From contig CM068371.1 of NCBI GenBank assembly GCA_034769895.1, positions 404,223,969 through 404,287,968 on the forward strand: 64,000 bases of DNA. Reading direction: 5' to 3'. Each line of letters starts with the position of its first letter. Within the stretch, counting starts at the first letter, position 1. The translations under genes and the position numbers were made by a program. Below, piece by piece: positions 1-11,161 of the stretch. The notes under the pieces were generated by a model. That model saw only the letters and a list, made by a program, of their open reading frames with translations. It had not been told where the DNA came from and made no database searches. Source of the DNA: Magicicada septendecula. Lineage: Eukaryota > Arthropoda > Insecta > Hemiptera > Cicadidae.

Positions 1-2414
1 GTAATAATATAAGAAACCAGTGTAAATCTATGAGTTCAAACAAGTGAAGATAGTGAGAGCCCAAAATAATTAAATGATGATCAAAAGATCATAATATAAA
101 CCAGTGGGGAAGTGAAAGCCAGTTGGGGTTATCATTAAAGTGATAAAGGTCTTATGAACCACATACATGGAAATAAGAACCAAAATATAGTGACAAAGTG
201 TTTTTTTTATTAAGTGTTTTGGTAAACTCCAATGTACTATGTTATGTATAATTATTTATTCATAAGGATTGAACACCTATTCATTTTTAAATAATGCACA
301 GTTATTGGCTTATGCTATAATTTAAATAATAGTGACATACAAAAGAGTTAGGGTAATAAACACCCATGTTCAGTTATATTAGAAATAGTTAATATGGGAG
401 CCTGTGTGCACCATTAATTTATATGTTATACACGTTTTGTTGAGAAAATGTTAGTTATTTAGTGAACAGAATGTTCATAAACTGTTCAAAATGTTAATCA
501 GGTAATTGGGAAAGATCTAATATTATAAAAAGGATATTGTACAGAAATAACTGACTGTTAGACATATAGGCCCAAGGAATTGAGCCAGACCCAAGCAACA
601 CTGAAATAGTTAGATAAACACTACTAAATTAAATAAAACTAAAAACAAAAGCTTGGTTTTGATAAAATATAAAGATGTTAATGGAGGGAGATGTATAAAC
701 CATCCATTGCTATCATAATATAGATAATGAACATAATTGTAAAGTGTTTAGTAAGCCACTAAGCTGACATGGCTTCAGTATTATTGTTATTGTCAGAAAA
801 ATAGGTATAGGTATTTAAATTAATGATATTGTATGTAAAGTAGAAATACTCAGAATTATATTTAGTAGTAAGAATAACAATATTAGAAGATATTAGATCT
901 GTAAGACATACAACAAAAATGTCAAACAAGATTAGGTCAATGCCTCAAAACACAAGAGTATAAACCTGCCAAAACAATAGATAAGAGGCCAAAATGGGGC
1001 GAGATTAGTAACAAAACAATTTAATTTTAATGAACAATAAAATGGTACTAATTAAAGATGGATTTAAATCAAAATAAATGAAACGTAATCTGAGGTGACA
1101 AAATTAAAAACGCCAATTTTCAAAAATAACTGAGTCACGTGACGTGGGGTCAAGGCCCTAGACCAATCAAAAACACCAAAAAGCTAGGTCACCAACGAGA
1201 TTTAAATATTTTTAGAGAGACAGTGGATTGTTAGATATAAAACTGAAAACTTCAACAGCAAATTGCTGGCTGTAAAAGATTAATATTAAAAGAGTGAATA
1301 TGCCAGGAGAGGCACTTCCGATAAAAGCAATACCGAAAAGATCGACAACACATGACACGACACCAGAACCAAGAAAAACCAACACGCTAACGAGAATCTG
1401 AGAAAATAGATATCCAACTCAAAAGCGTCCATTCCGTATATACGAAGGCAACGGTGAGAAATTTTGGTTAATTCCAGCAGAATACATAACATCGGCTTAC
1501 GATAACATCACAACACAATTTCCACTAAAAAACATAGCTGTTCCAGATAAAGGAGGCTATATACAAACTATTACTATAAACTACTATAACTAAGACTTTA
1601 TTTAAAACACTTTAATTGGAATTTAAAAGACATATTTTTCTGAGGTGAGAACTCGATAGTCCGCCATGTTGTGTTACTGAAAGCACTGTTGCAAACTGAA
1701 AGCGAACAATTTTGGAAAACATTATTATATACATTTTGTTAGTCGATAAGAAGTAAATATATTTTGTAATGCATTGTATTTTTAAGTGGAAGCATATTTC
1801 CTATCTTTCCTAGCAACTCCAAGAACCCATTACCTGAGAAACATAAAATATATATATTGTGAATTTTTTTTTTGTTATTACGGACTATTTGTTACGGCGG
1901 ATGAACTCATCCAATTGTAAATCCTCGACTAATGAAACGGTAATTTGACCAATGTTTCAAAGAAATTACGAATAAAAGATATAATTTGTCAATCGTACCA
2001 GTCCTGTTTTATTCCAATAAAGTAATTATAAAGACTATTAATTACAGGAACCAGAAGGGAAAATTTGAAGTGGGCGCAAGGACATCCAGACACGAAAGTA
2101 GATCCAGTGGGCTGCTTACACGATCTATTTGACCATTACTGAACAAATATTATTCACGCGCCGATTTCAAACGGACGGTGACACACTAAATTCTCGTTCC
2201 TATAAAATCGTTGCTAATCAACGAATACCGAAAAACAACACTGTAAACGATAACAAAACAACTAATATAAATAATAGTCGCAACATCAGGACATTTACGA
2301 ACCGATTAACGAGTACAACCAAGTTTTGAAGGGTAACTTATTTCGTTATCCGCAGTTCGTAAAATACACCCGTAACAAATAAATACGTTACAGATTGACG
2401 CATCCAACGTGGGC
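1..2414 (+). mobile_element. LTR-like AT-rich stretch (probable gypsy LTR remnant)
   Basis: No coding capacity was seen. The stretch is A-rich on the plus strand and resembles the other long LTRs in this window in composition. It ends at a primer-binding-like motif at 2395-2414 (TTGACGCATCCAACGTGGGC) that closely resembles the real primer binding site of the G1 element (TGGCGCCCAACGTGGGGC). A second, weaker site lies near 2070 (TGGGCGCAAGG). I infer the end of a plus-strand LTR of the same broad gypsy lineage. The left end lies outside the window and no partner LTR was seen. It could also be ordinary AT-rich intergenic DNA. Confidence 0.25.
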
Positions 2415-2635
2415 TTTAAGACTCACAGATAAATAGCCACGGAGAACTATACGTTACAATTGTTACGAGAAGCCTACAGAACAACCCAGAACATTCTCCA
2501 CTCCCCCCGTACAGTGTGGCAGCTGTTGCGTCATTCAATTACGTGATTCTAGTGAGTTCCAGGAACACTTAAGATACGCATTAAGCCGCCGGCGTGCAGT
2601 TAAGGAGGGAAACCTGTACTGGACCTCAGCGCAGC

Positions 2636-2645
2636 GTATATAAAG
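2636..2645 (+). promoter_or_regulatory. TATA-box-like promoter motif
   Basis: GTATATAAAG sits in a locally GC-richer block (about 2480-2700), unlike its AT-rich surroundings. It is followed 30-60 bases on by a small palindrome (AGCGATTTTCGCT). This spacing resembles an insect TATA promoter or the U3/R junction of a retroelement. No downstream open frame supports a host gene; the next recognisable sequence is a decayed LINE. A promoter of a lost or mobile element is the most likely reading. Confidence 0.22.
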
Positions 2646-2929
2646 CCATAGCAGCCGGGTGTGTTACGTGAGCGATTTTCGCTAGTGCGGATTGAGTGTT
2701 TGTCGAAGTGAAGTAGTATTGTGTTAATAATTGTGTGAAACTCTATTAATAGACACTGTTATTGCGTGTGGACAAATCTAACTGGAAATATTGTACGAGT
2801 TAATTATAAACTGTTTAATTGTGATAATTAAAGCTGGTGATTAGTGACGTAACTGGTGTCTTGTATTTTGTTTTTCCACTGTACCATACGACGATCAAGT
2901 AGACCGTCGTAACAGTATGAACAGGGAAA

Positions 2930-3600
2930 TAGCATTTTACGAACAAAACTCGACAATGCTCTACAAGACTAATGCGACGTAATAAGGCGATAGGTGTAGA
3001 CAACATAGCCGCAGAATTAATAGACTACCTATAACATTTTGAAGAGAACGTAAAAAAAGTCACTATTCCAAACACGCAATGAAATTTATACAAAAGGAAC
3101 AATTCCTAAAGATTTTGAAAGGAATATCATGGTAGCGTTGCCTATGGGGCATCATCTGTGAACACTACCGCACCGACCTACCGTACCGTCTTATGTCATA
3201 TGGATAGAAAATTGTTGCAAGAATTGACCTCAGGAAAATGGAAAACACAATAGAAAGGAGTTTGGATGAAGATCAGTTTGGATTTCGACGATACGGAGGA
3301 AGTAGAGAAATGATTTTGGCACTGAGAATTATTTTGGAAAAAACATTGAAAAAGGGAAAAGAGACATATTAAATTTCTCGATACTGAAAAAAAGCATTCG
3401 GTATGTTGAATGGTCAAGAATGTTTGAAATTCTGAAGAGTCTTTGAATAAAGTACAATGATAGAGAGTGATCCTTAATCTCTATTGGAACCAGACAGCAG
3501 TGAGGTGAAGAACTTGGCGCACGATAGATGCAAATGGCGAGCCGCAGCCAACAGGTCCTTAGACTGATGATAATGATGACCTTACGATGATGACGTGTGT
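2930..3600 (+). pseudogene. Decayed LINE: reverse transcriptase middle plus 3' end
   Basis: Conceptual translation across several frames gives LINE reverse-transcriptase blocks. These include a start resembling NKA-GVDNIAAELI, then TIPKDFERNIMVALP, then LDEDQFGFRRYGGSREMILALR (palm/fingers region), then a match to the block ending in NQTAV. The end (about 3500-3600) reads like a LINE C-terminus (W-R-AAANRSLD) followed by a TGATGATAATGATGA-type 3' tail. The active-site half of the reverse transcriptase is missing between these parts. Many stops and frame changes mark it as old and dead. From 3370 on, the fragment is also present inverted at 9090-9324, so it predates the inverted duplication. 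Confidence 0.72.
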
Positions 3601-5020
3601 GTGAATATGCGTCGTCAGACGATAATTGATTGTTAAGTACACAACATGCATTTAGATACCACCTACAATCCTATATTTCCAGTATAATTTTGCTTAGGAA
3701 ACACAGACCTAATTTTATTCTTAAAAGGTAATACGTTAATTATTAGTTTACTATAGTACTTTTATTTTACGGTTAGTCGTAACATATTGTTTTATTTTTA
3801 GATGTAAGAAGAGAGTCCGCAATTATGTGAGAAAACAGAAAGAGTTTAACTTCAGAAGAAACGATGATAGACGCAGTTTTACAAACGATCTATCAGAGAA
3901 GTAGCTGGAGAACATGGGATTCCATAAAAAACATTAGAAAGACATTACGAAATGTGCCACGGAACTTGGTCATTACCTTTAGTTCTTGTTCTTCCTAGCC
4001 ATTATCCAGAAGACGGAGGAATAAACCACAACTGACGCTTAGCCGACTGTTAAAACAGTCACACCTCGAACGTCGAATGGAGCAGACGTTGTCTGTTGTT
4101 AAAACAGACGTCTTCCAATTCTGGACAAGATTTACCTTCGAAAACGACAAAGCATTTACGATTTTCTCATTTATACACATCTTTACGTTCAGGGATACGC
4201 GATTAATTTAGAGTGCTAAAATTAGAAGAAAAAATTGTATAATTATTATTATATTATATAAAATGTTATATTTATATTTATAAGGTGCCTATTTCGCTCA
4301 GAGCCGTTCTAACATTATCTTCTCACGGGCTTCATGTCCTTCTTTTCCTTCTTGATGGTAAAAGTTTGTTTAACCGTGTGAAAAAATGGCGGTAGGTGTA
4401 ACGTTTAATAATGAAATAAAACTATATATTTTATCATTTTTGAGCGAAGTACCATTAATTATTTATTTGAACCCTTTTTGTGACGAATAATTTGCGGTTA
4501 CTTCTCCTGTGCAGATTTCTGAAACTGAGTAAGAGAATCAGCTTGCCGCGTATCTGAAGTACGCATACGATATACACTTTGAGCTTGTGCCAAAGGACGT
4601 TAGAAGAAAACATATACTGTATAAACATACTACTGCATGCAAACAAACAATCCCAGACGGTTGAAATTGCCGACCTGTTTTAGAGGATTTTTAAAATGGA
4701 ACGGAAAATTTCCTTTCCCCTTTACTAGTTTTAACAAACATAAAACTTCCTTATTATCTGAAATACGGGAAAGTTTTAGCCAGACCAAATTTACTACATG
4801 TAACATTTGGGATACAGATGAGACTGGAATCACTACGGTTTAAAAACAAGAAGATTAGTAACGCAGTGAAACTTTTGTTAAATTAGCCAGATAGTATCAA
4901 CGAAGAGACGATCATTATTAACACTGGCTAATTAACGCGACGGGATTACTACATCTCCATTTTTCTTTTTTTTCAGGGTTATATTTCAAGTGCATTAGTA
5001 CATTTTATAGGAGATGGATA
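3370..5020 (+). repeat. Left arm of large inverted duplication
   Basis: The sequence matches the reverse complement of 7710-9324 along its whole length, with a few percent difference by eye. Arms are about 1651 and 1615 bp around a 2.69-kb spacer. The outer end (AAATTTCTCGATACTG) lies inside a LINE fragment and the inner end is GGAGATGGATA. Because the arm begins in the middle of an unrelated LINE, it is a duplicated and inverted genomic segment rather than a transposon's own terminal repeat. Confidence 0.93.
3798..4842 (+). pseudogene. Pogo/Tigger-like transposase, 5' half (decayed copy)
   Basis: Order of recognisable parts: RVRNYVRKQKEF followed in other frames by REVAGEHGIP-KTLERH, typical of the psq-type helix-turn-helix at the start of pogo/jerky-type transposases. 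Next, near 4540-4690, comes LAAYLKYAYDIHFELVPKDVR and GFLKWNGKFP, the CENP-B/Tc5-type DNA-binding part. Last, near 4790-4842, is NIWDTDETGITTV, the first catalytic aspartate block of the DDE domain. The reading frame is broken many times. The later catalytic residues are absent in this arm, because the duplicated segment ends at 5020. A longer copy of the same transposase runs the other way at 6752-8905. The family call is firm; function is lost. Confidence 0.75.
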
Positions 5021-5606
5021 ATTTTGTCAAACGCAGATATATATAAATCAGGTGCTCGTTTGACACGTAGACAGATATTTGCAATGCAGAACGATAATGC
5101 TGCAAAAACACGTATTTGCATGTTCTGCATACGTGTTTGCGTTTTGGCGCCAAGTCCTGTCACCAACGTTCCCTTCACTACATATTCTAAATCAATTTGA
5201 ATGTCATTTACTTGGCAGCATTTTATATATTTATGTGTATACTATATTTTATTTGTGATTATTATTTCTATCCGTTTTATGGTCGTTCGTGAACAATATT
5301 ATTTTTTGACAACACCGTTATCATTTTCCCATTGAGTCTATTAAATAACTTCAACCAAAACATTAACATTAAATAACGGAACACCATAAACATTAACTTA
5401 TTTCGTTACCTATTATCATCACACTGTTCATTGAAAGTGGATATACTGCAAGAGTAGTATATATTTATCTACTTTAATTGTGAGAATAATCACATTATCA
5501 TAACGTGCACTCACACATTATGAATAATTATTACTTTATGTACTTCACGGCTCCATTTCTGTTCCCATATTATTAAAAAAAGTTATGAAGCCCTACATTT
5601 GTTTGG
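5021..5606. other. Spacer segment, nothing recognised
   Basis: This is the inner side of the left inverted arm. It is AT-rich with a few short repeats (for example CGTATTTGCATGTTCTGCATACGTG near 5105-5145, which is partly self-complementary). No coding or element signature was recognised. Confidence 0.5.
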
Positions 5607-5826
5607 ATTAAAATTATGATTAAAATTGTTTGGTCGTGGTACAAAGTTTGTGACAAAACCAGACGTTTCGGCAACCACAGTACTTTGGTCCTAACGTATA
5701 TCATCCCACGTTAGCGCTGACTCGTTTTCACTGAAGACGGCAGTGACTGACACTGCCGAAACGTCTGGTTTTGTCAGAAACTTTGGACCACGGCCAAACA
5801 GCCCGGGAAATAATTTTAATCAAAAT
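5607..5826 (+). mobile_element. Short inverted-repeat element, Penelope-pLTR-like
   Basis: The two ends are inverted copies of each other. The left (about 5607-5676) runs from a TTAAAAT-type end through GGTCGTGGTACAAAGTTT to AACCAGACGTTTCGGC. The right (about 5752-5826) reads GCCGAAACGTCTGGTTTTGTC and then the complement of the same blocks. Between them lies a hammerhead-like core. Inverted ends with GAAAC-type hammerhead cores are known from the pseudo-LTRs of Penelope-like elements and their short derivatives. No coding sequence is present, so this is a non-autonomous copy or a scrap. Exact ends are uncertain by some bases. Confidence 0.5.
5731..5761 (+). ncRNA. Hammerhead-ribozyme-like core
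   Basis: CTGAAGA (5731-5737) fits the conserved CUGANGA box. It is followed by a 7-bp stem (GGCAGTG with CACTGCC) closed by a five-base loop, then GAAA (5758-5761). This order is the conserved core of hammerhead ribozymes. One extra base sits between the first box and the stem. A convincing stem III and cleavage site were not worked out, so catalytic activity is unproven. Confidence 0.38.
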
Positions 5827-6749
5827 GACACCAGCCGTGTAAGCCTTCGTACAACATTGGCTACATTTGTTGTTTGCCAACTTCAGCTTTCTCCTACAAT
5901 TGCTTGAGCGTAATACAACTACGTCTCTTCTTTTTCATCCCCTTCTCCCGTCAAGCGTCAGGGGCCCTTCAGCGGCTTTCAATACTCCCTTCTATCGTGG
6001 ACGAGGCGATTGACTTCTAACATGATCTTCCGGCAACATCTCTTGTTTTGACTCTGCATAAATTATTTTCACCTAGACGGGTTATTATTTCTACCCAGGT
6101 TAGCCATGTAAAGGGGACAATGTCTTCTATGACGTGAGAATAGAGATTGTTGGCAGAGCTCGATTTTCCGATCCTTCATCAGATGTCAGTAGGCATGTTT
6201 TGTATTAGATTATAAAGTGTAAAATTTATATTTTATAAAAATATATTATAACAAATTATATAATAAACAGTCAATTTATATAAATAAATAAATCTTTATA
6301 TTTTAAAGTGTCTTGTCAGTGTATTAAAAATAAACAGTACGTAGTACTTACTGTATCGAGGAAAACTTCCCCGTCTTTGTATACAGACCCGTAACCATAA
6401 GGCGATTTGACATGGTTTTTTAATCTATGCAACAGCAAGCCGTATTACAGAGGGAAGTCCATAACGTTACACTGGCTAACCTGTCAGTGTTATCTTGGCT
6501 GTGTAGTAATTATAATATATTTAAATACCAGCTACGTCCATTAAATAGTACTGACTATAATAGATGAATGAGTACTGCAGGATATAAGCGACTGACAGAC
6601 TTCCAGACGGCGTTCCAGAACAAAAACATCGCAAGGCCGAACAAGAAAGTCTGAACTGACAGACATGCGCTTTAGACATATTTTTCAAAGATATGACGTT
6701 TATATTCATATTTTCATTATGTTTTTTTGTTGTTACTCTGTTACAAAAT
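5827..6749. other. Spacer segment, nothing recognised
   Basis: This lies between the small inverted element and the 3' end of the minus-strand transposase copy. It is AT-rich with short T-rich runs around 6220-6310. No coding match or repeat structure was recognised. Confidence 0.45.
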
Positions 6750-6751
6750 CT

Positions 6752-8905
6752 TCAAGAATAAGGGTGCACAACGAAAATTAGAAGATATGTGTTGACTGAA
6801 GTGCTAAGGACAATCAACCTGCTTTGTGTTTGGGTACGTTGACAGTAGTGGGGTAGATTGGCGCATATTTTTTTTTCGAGAATAGATTTTTGAGTGATTT
6901 TCTTCTTTAGCAACACTGTTTTTCCTTTTTTCTCTTTCGTTGCCCTCTGCGCTATCTCTAGTGCTTTTTTGTCTGTACTGTCGGTCACTGTGGCAGAAAA
7001 TCTAGTTTAGTCCCTGTATTTTTTAACTATGAGTCTGTCATTTAAAAGAGCCATATTTCTTCAAGGGAATGAAGACGGGATGTTTAAAGTAGGCTCAAAT
7101 ATTAGATAGATTCGTAGTTTTCAGAGGGATCTGGTGAAGTCATTGGCCTTTGTTAACTGTAACAGTCCTTGGTGGATAGAAGTGCAGGGTTGGTAAACTA
7201 ACTGGTAAGGCCTGCGTGAATGGTAACTGAGGTATTTGGGTAGGTGGCTGAATGAGTTGGATAGTAAGCTGAGGGTTAGAAACGGTACCAGTTGTTAGGG
7301 TAGCTAGGGTGTTTGAATTTGGTTAATCCATTGCATAGGACAGCATAAAGTTTGCTACGGTAAAACTGTCTCTGTTATAGGAACAGATACCGTGTTTCTG
7401 AACCCAGAAATATTGTTTATTGGCGTTACTGGATGCCAAAAGCAGTTTCAACGAGTCCTGTAATGTAAAATTGTACCCTGTTGATCGTCATCCCTGCGTC
7501 GAAGGTAAATTTGACAAACGTTTTGAACGGACCGTGTACACTTCTGTCCAAGGAATTCTTGGCCGCAGTGGACAGGAAAAGTCAGAAACGTGATACCATT
7601 TTTCTTGCAGAATCGGAAGACAGTGGAAGTTATGGTAATCAATTAGAACACTAAAAACAACGTTTTCGTATATTTCTATCGTTCACGCAGATTGTGGGAA
7701 TCACAGTAATATCCATCTCCTATAAAATGTACTAATGCACTTGAAATATAACCCTGAAAAATAAGAAAAATGGAGATACAGTATAATCCCGTCGCGTTAA
7801 TTGGCCAGTGTTAATAATGATCGTCTCTTCGTTGATACTATCTGGCTAATTTAACAAAAGATTCACTGCGTTACTAATCTTCTTGTTTTTAAACCGTAGT
7901 GATTCCAGTCTCATCTGTATCCCAAATGTTACATGTAGTAAATTTGGTCTGGCTAAAACTTTCCCGTATTTCAGATAATAAGGAAGTTTTATGTTTGTTA
8001 AAACTAGTAAAGGCGAAAGGAAATTTTCCGTTCCATTTTAAAAATCCTGTAAAACAGGTCGGCAATTTCAACCGTCTGGGATTGTTTGTTTGCATGCAGT
8101 AGTATGTTTATACAGTATATGTTTTCTTCTAACGTCCTTTGGCACAAGCTCAAAGTGTATATCGTATGCGTACTTCAGATACGCCGCAAGCTGATTCTCT
8201 TACTCAGATTCAAAAATCTGCACAGGAGAAGTAACCGCAAATTATTCGTCACAAAAAGGGTTCAAATAAATAATTAATGGTACTTCGCTCATAAATGATA
8301 AAATACATAGTTTTATTTCATTATTAAACGTTACACCTACCGCCATTTTTTCACACAGTTAAACAAACTTTTACCATCAAGAAGGAAAAGAAGGACATGA
8401 AGCCCGTGAGAAGATAATGTTAGAACGGCTCTGAGCGAAATAGGCACCTTATAAATATAAATATAACATTTTATATAATATAATAATAATTATATAATTT
8501 TTTCTTCTAATCGCGTATCCCTGAACGTAAAGATGTGTATAAATGAGAAAATCGTAAATGCTTTGTCGTTTTCGAAGGTAAATCTTGTCCAGTATTGGAA
8601 GATGTCTGTTGTAGCTCCATTCGACGTTCGACGTGTGACTGTTTTAACAGTCGGCTAAGCGTCAGTTGTGGTTTATTCCACCGTCTTCTGGATAATGGCT
8701 AGGAAGAACAAGAACTAAAGGTAATGAGCAAGTTCCGTGGCACATTTCGTAATGTCTTTCTAATGTTTTTTATGGAATCCCATGTTCTCCAGCTACTTCT
8801 CTGATAGATCGTTTGTAAAACTGCGTCTATCATCGTTTCTTCTGAAGTTAAACTCTTTCTGTTTTCTCACATAATTGCGGACTCTCTTCTTAAATCTAAA
8901 AATAA
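6752..8905 (-). pseudogene. Pogo/Tigger-like transposase, longer decayed copy
   Basis: Reading on the minus strand, the 5' half repeats the left arm. It has the N-terminal helix-turn-helix near 8905-8780, the CENP-B/Tc5-type part near 8240-8050, and NIWDTDETGITTV ending near 7889. The copy then continues into the spacer. Near 7640-7480 is NGITFLTFPVHCGQEF, matching the conserved N-GI-LLTFPPH-SH-LQPLD block of the DDE_1 domain. A lysine-rich tail (ALEIAQRATKEKKGKTVLLKKK) near 6930-6860 resembles the basic C-terminal linker of these transposases. Stops and frame changes are frequent, so it is inactive. It identifies which way the original transposon pointed and shows that the left arm is the derived copy or the shorter half. 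Confidence 0.7.
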
Positions 8906-9324
8906 AACAATATGTTACGACTAACCGTAAAATAAAAGTACTATAGTAACTAATAATTAACGTATTACCTTTTAAGAATAAAATTAGGTCTGTGTTTCCT
9001 AAGCAAAATGATACGGAAATATAGGATTGTAGGTGGTATCTAAATGCATGTTGTGTACTTAACAATTAATTATCGTCTGACGACGCATATTCACACACAC
9101 GTCATCATCGTAAGGTCATCATTATCATCAGTCTAAGGACCTGTTGGCTGCGGCTCGCCATTTGCATCTATCGTGCGCCAAGTTCTTCACCTCACTGCTG
9201 TCTGGTTCCAATAGAGATTAAGGATCACTCTCTATCATTGTACTTTATTCAAAGACTCTTCAAAGTTTCAAACATTCTTGACCATTCAACATACCGAATG
9301 CTTTTTTCAGTATCGAGAAATTTA
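7710..9324 (-). repeat. Right arm of large inverted duplication
   Basis: This is the reverse complement of 3370-5020. Its outer end stops inside the LINE fragment and is followed directly by a different AT-rich LTR-like stretch. The left flank instead continues the LINE toward its 5' side. The right boundary may therefore have been cut by a later insertion or deletion. Confidence 0.93.
9090..9324 (-). pseudogene. LINE 3' fragment (mirror copy)
   Basis: This is the inverted partner of 3370-3600. It holds the block ending in NQTAV, the W-R-AAANRSLD tail and the TCATTATCATCA (3' tail) sequence in reverse. It was carried along in the inverted duplication and is truncated at its 5' side. Confidence 0.7.
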
Positions 9325-11161
9325 TTAATAGTATATTTGTATTGAGGATAAAAATCCCCTAATGTTATTAAGGATGTTATTGTTATGAATTTTTAAGTAG
9401 TAAGATTATATAGTAAATGTTTATAAGTATTGTTATGATAGCATAAAGAAAAGCAGAGGAGATGATCATGTTAATATTATAGAACTGTGCAAAAGTTATA
9501 ATTGTTAAAATAAGCATTAAGAGCAAGTTGTATTATGTTGAGAGGTGATGAAGCCTATGTTAAAGTTATAAATTTAAAGATAAAAAGCATTAATAGGTCG
9601 GAAAAGCTGTAATAAGTAATATAAATCAGGAATCAGTGTAAACTAGCTATAACTAAGCAATAAGAACTTAGTAATAAGAGTAAAATTAAAATAAAAACAA
9701 TGTAAAAAGGGTAGGTCAGAGTAGGCCTAAAACAATGTGAACCAAAATTGTAAAATATGCACAAATAACAGTAAACAGTGAGGGAAAAAGATAAGTAAAC
9801 ATAAAATAACAAACCAAGGAAAAATACAAATACAAAATAATTGCAAAAAAACCACATAATAACCAAATTAAGTAAAAAGAATAATAATAGCCAAATGTTA
9901 GAACAGGCCAGAAATAACAGAAAACAATCATGTTTGATGTCTAAGTAAACTACATCAGAAAAGCTATTCAATGATAATAATAATAATCATATTGGTAATA
10001 AGACAAGGAAAATATCTTAATTAGAAAATATTTATTAATTTTGAGCAAAAACCCAAGCTTTATAACAATGAGTACAAAATGCTTTTAACCAATAGAGAGG
10101 AGTCTGGTTACCATAACAACGAAACTTTATTAGAGTAAAACCGTTATAAAAAGAGTCCATTTTTAGCATCAGAAGAGGGCAGTTGACAAAATTGTCGATC
10201 CATAAAAGTTAGTAAAATAAACCAAACAGATGAATTAAAACCAATAATAACGAATGGAAATGAAAAGACAAAATTAACAGAACCTTTTAGCAAGATAAAT
10301 CCAAATTAATTGAGAATTAAAAGAAATAAAACCAATATAAGAGAAGGACGACTCGAACACCAGAACTGATGAAAATAATCCATCAAACATCGATGAACTT
10401 GTAATGTATAATATTAAATTACTTTACTACACCCACGAGATTGACCATAACACTTAAAAAATTAATGCACAATATCCAAAACTTGGTTCAAACACTACAA
10501 ACACTGAATAACTATTAAAATATTCAATAATTATTATTAAAAGATTATTGAAATTCATTATTAACACTTTGTGAAATAAGAAAATATTTATACACGACCT
10601 ATAACTTAACCTATGTTTGTAAAGTGAACTCACTATTGTTTTAAATTCTAAGAAAACTGTTGTAAAGAAGGATCATAATATTTAATTAACTTGATGTAAA
10701 GGATTGTACTTTCAAAAATCATTTTGTAATCTTTTTGCCGTAATCAAAAGAACTTTTTGACTGAATAAAGCAGTGAAAACATTAGTAGACGCTCAGTCGA
10801 ACGACCCAAGTCAGCATAGCAAACCGCTGAGTTGCAATTTATTTATAGCCGGAGCAAGAAAGTGATATATTTTTATAATTTCATGTTTTAGTAATTATTA
10901 AAAGCAAAACCGACCATTAATAAACCAATACTTACTTTAATACCTGTTCATTATTTCAATTATTAATCTTTATGTGTTTACTTCATTAATATAGCACCGT
11001 ACAAATTTTCTACCAGAATTACAGGTTGGTAAGACTGTCGCGGGAAAGCAGATTTTGAATTTCTCCGACAACAAGCGGCGAGAGATACGGTTACATTAAG
11101 TGAAGGAATTATAAAACTTTTTAAATTATTTTGAACAAACAATTTGGCGCCTAGAAACGGG
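9325..11161 (+). mobile_element. LTR-like AT-rich stretch ending in a primer-site-like motif
   Basis: This is A-rich plus-strand sequence without coding capacity. It contains a TATA-like GTTATAAAAAG near 10140 followed by an initiator-like segment. It ends at TTGGCGCCTAGAAACGGG (11144-11161), which resembles the TGGCGC start of the primer binding sites seen in G1 and T. Composition and layout suggest a solo or 5' LTR of a third gypsy relative. However, GGCGCCTAGA also occurs inside the G1 LTR (near 13987), so the primer-site reading is uncertain. Confidence 0.25.

Noticed and set aside
4630-4843. Pair of overlapping frames on opposite strands, repeated at 7889-8102
   Set aside because: The sense frame is the pogo-like transposase with DETGITTV. 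The opposite-strand frame (starting MIPVSSV) is its antisense shadow, duplicated with the inverted arm.
3370-9324. Polinton or foldback transposon with long terminal inverted repeats
   Set aside because: Arms start inside a LINE fragment and contain half of a pogo-type transposase. No capsid, polymerase B or terminal motif was seen, so a genomic inverted duplication fits better.
9633-9971. 112-residue minus-strand hydrophobic frame
   Set aside because: Composition follows the A-rich plus strand (LTR-like region), with no signal peptide plus domain pattern; probably chance.
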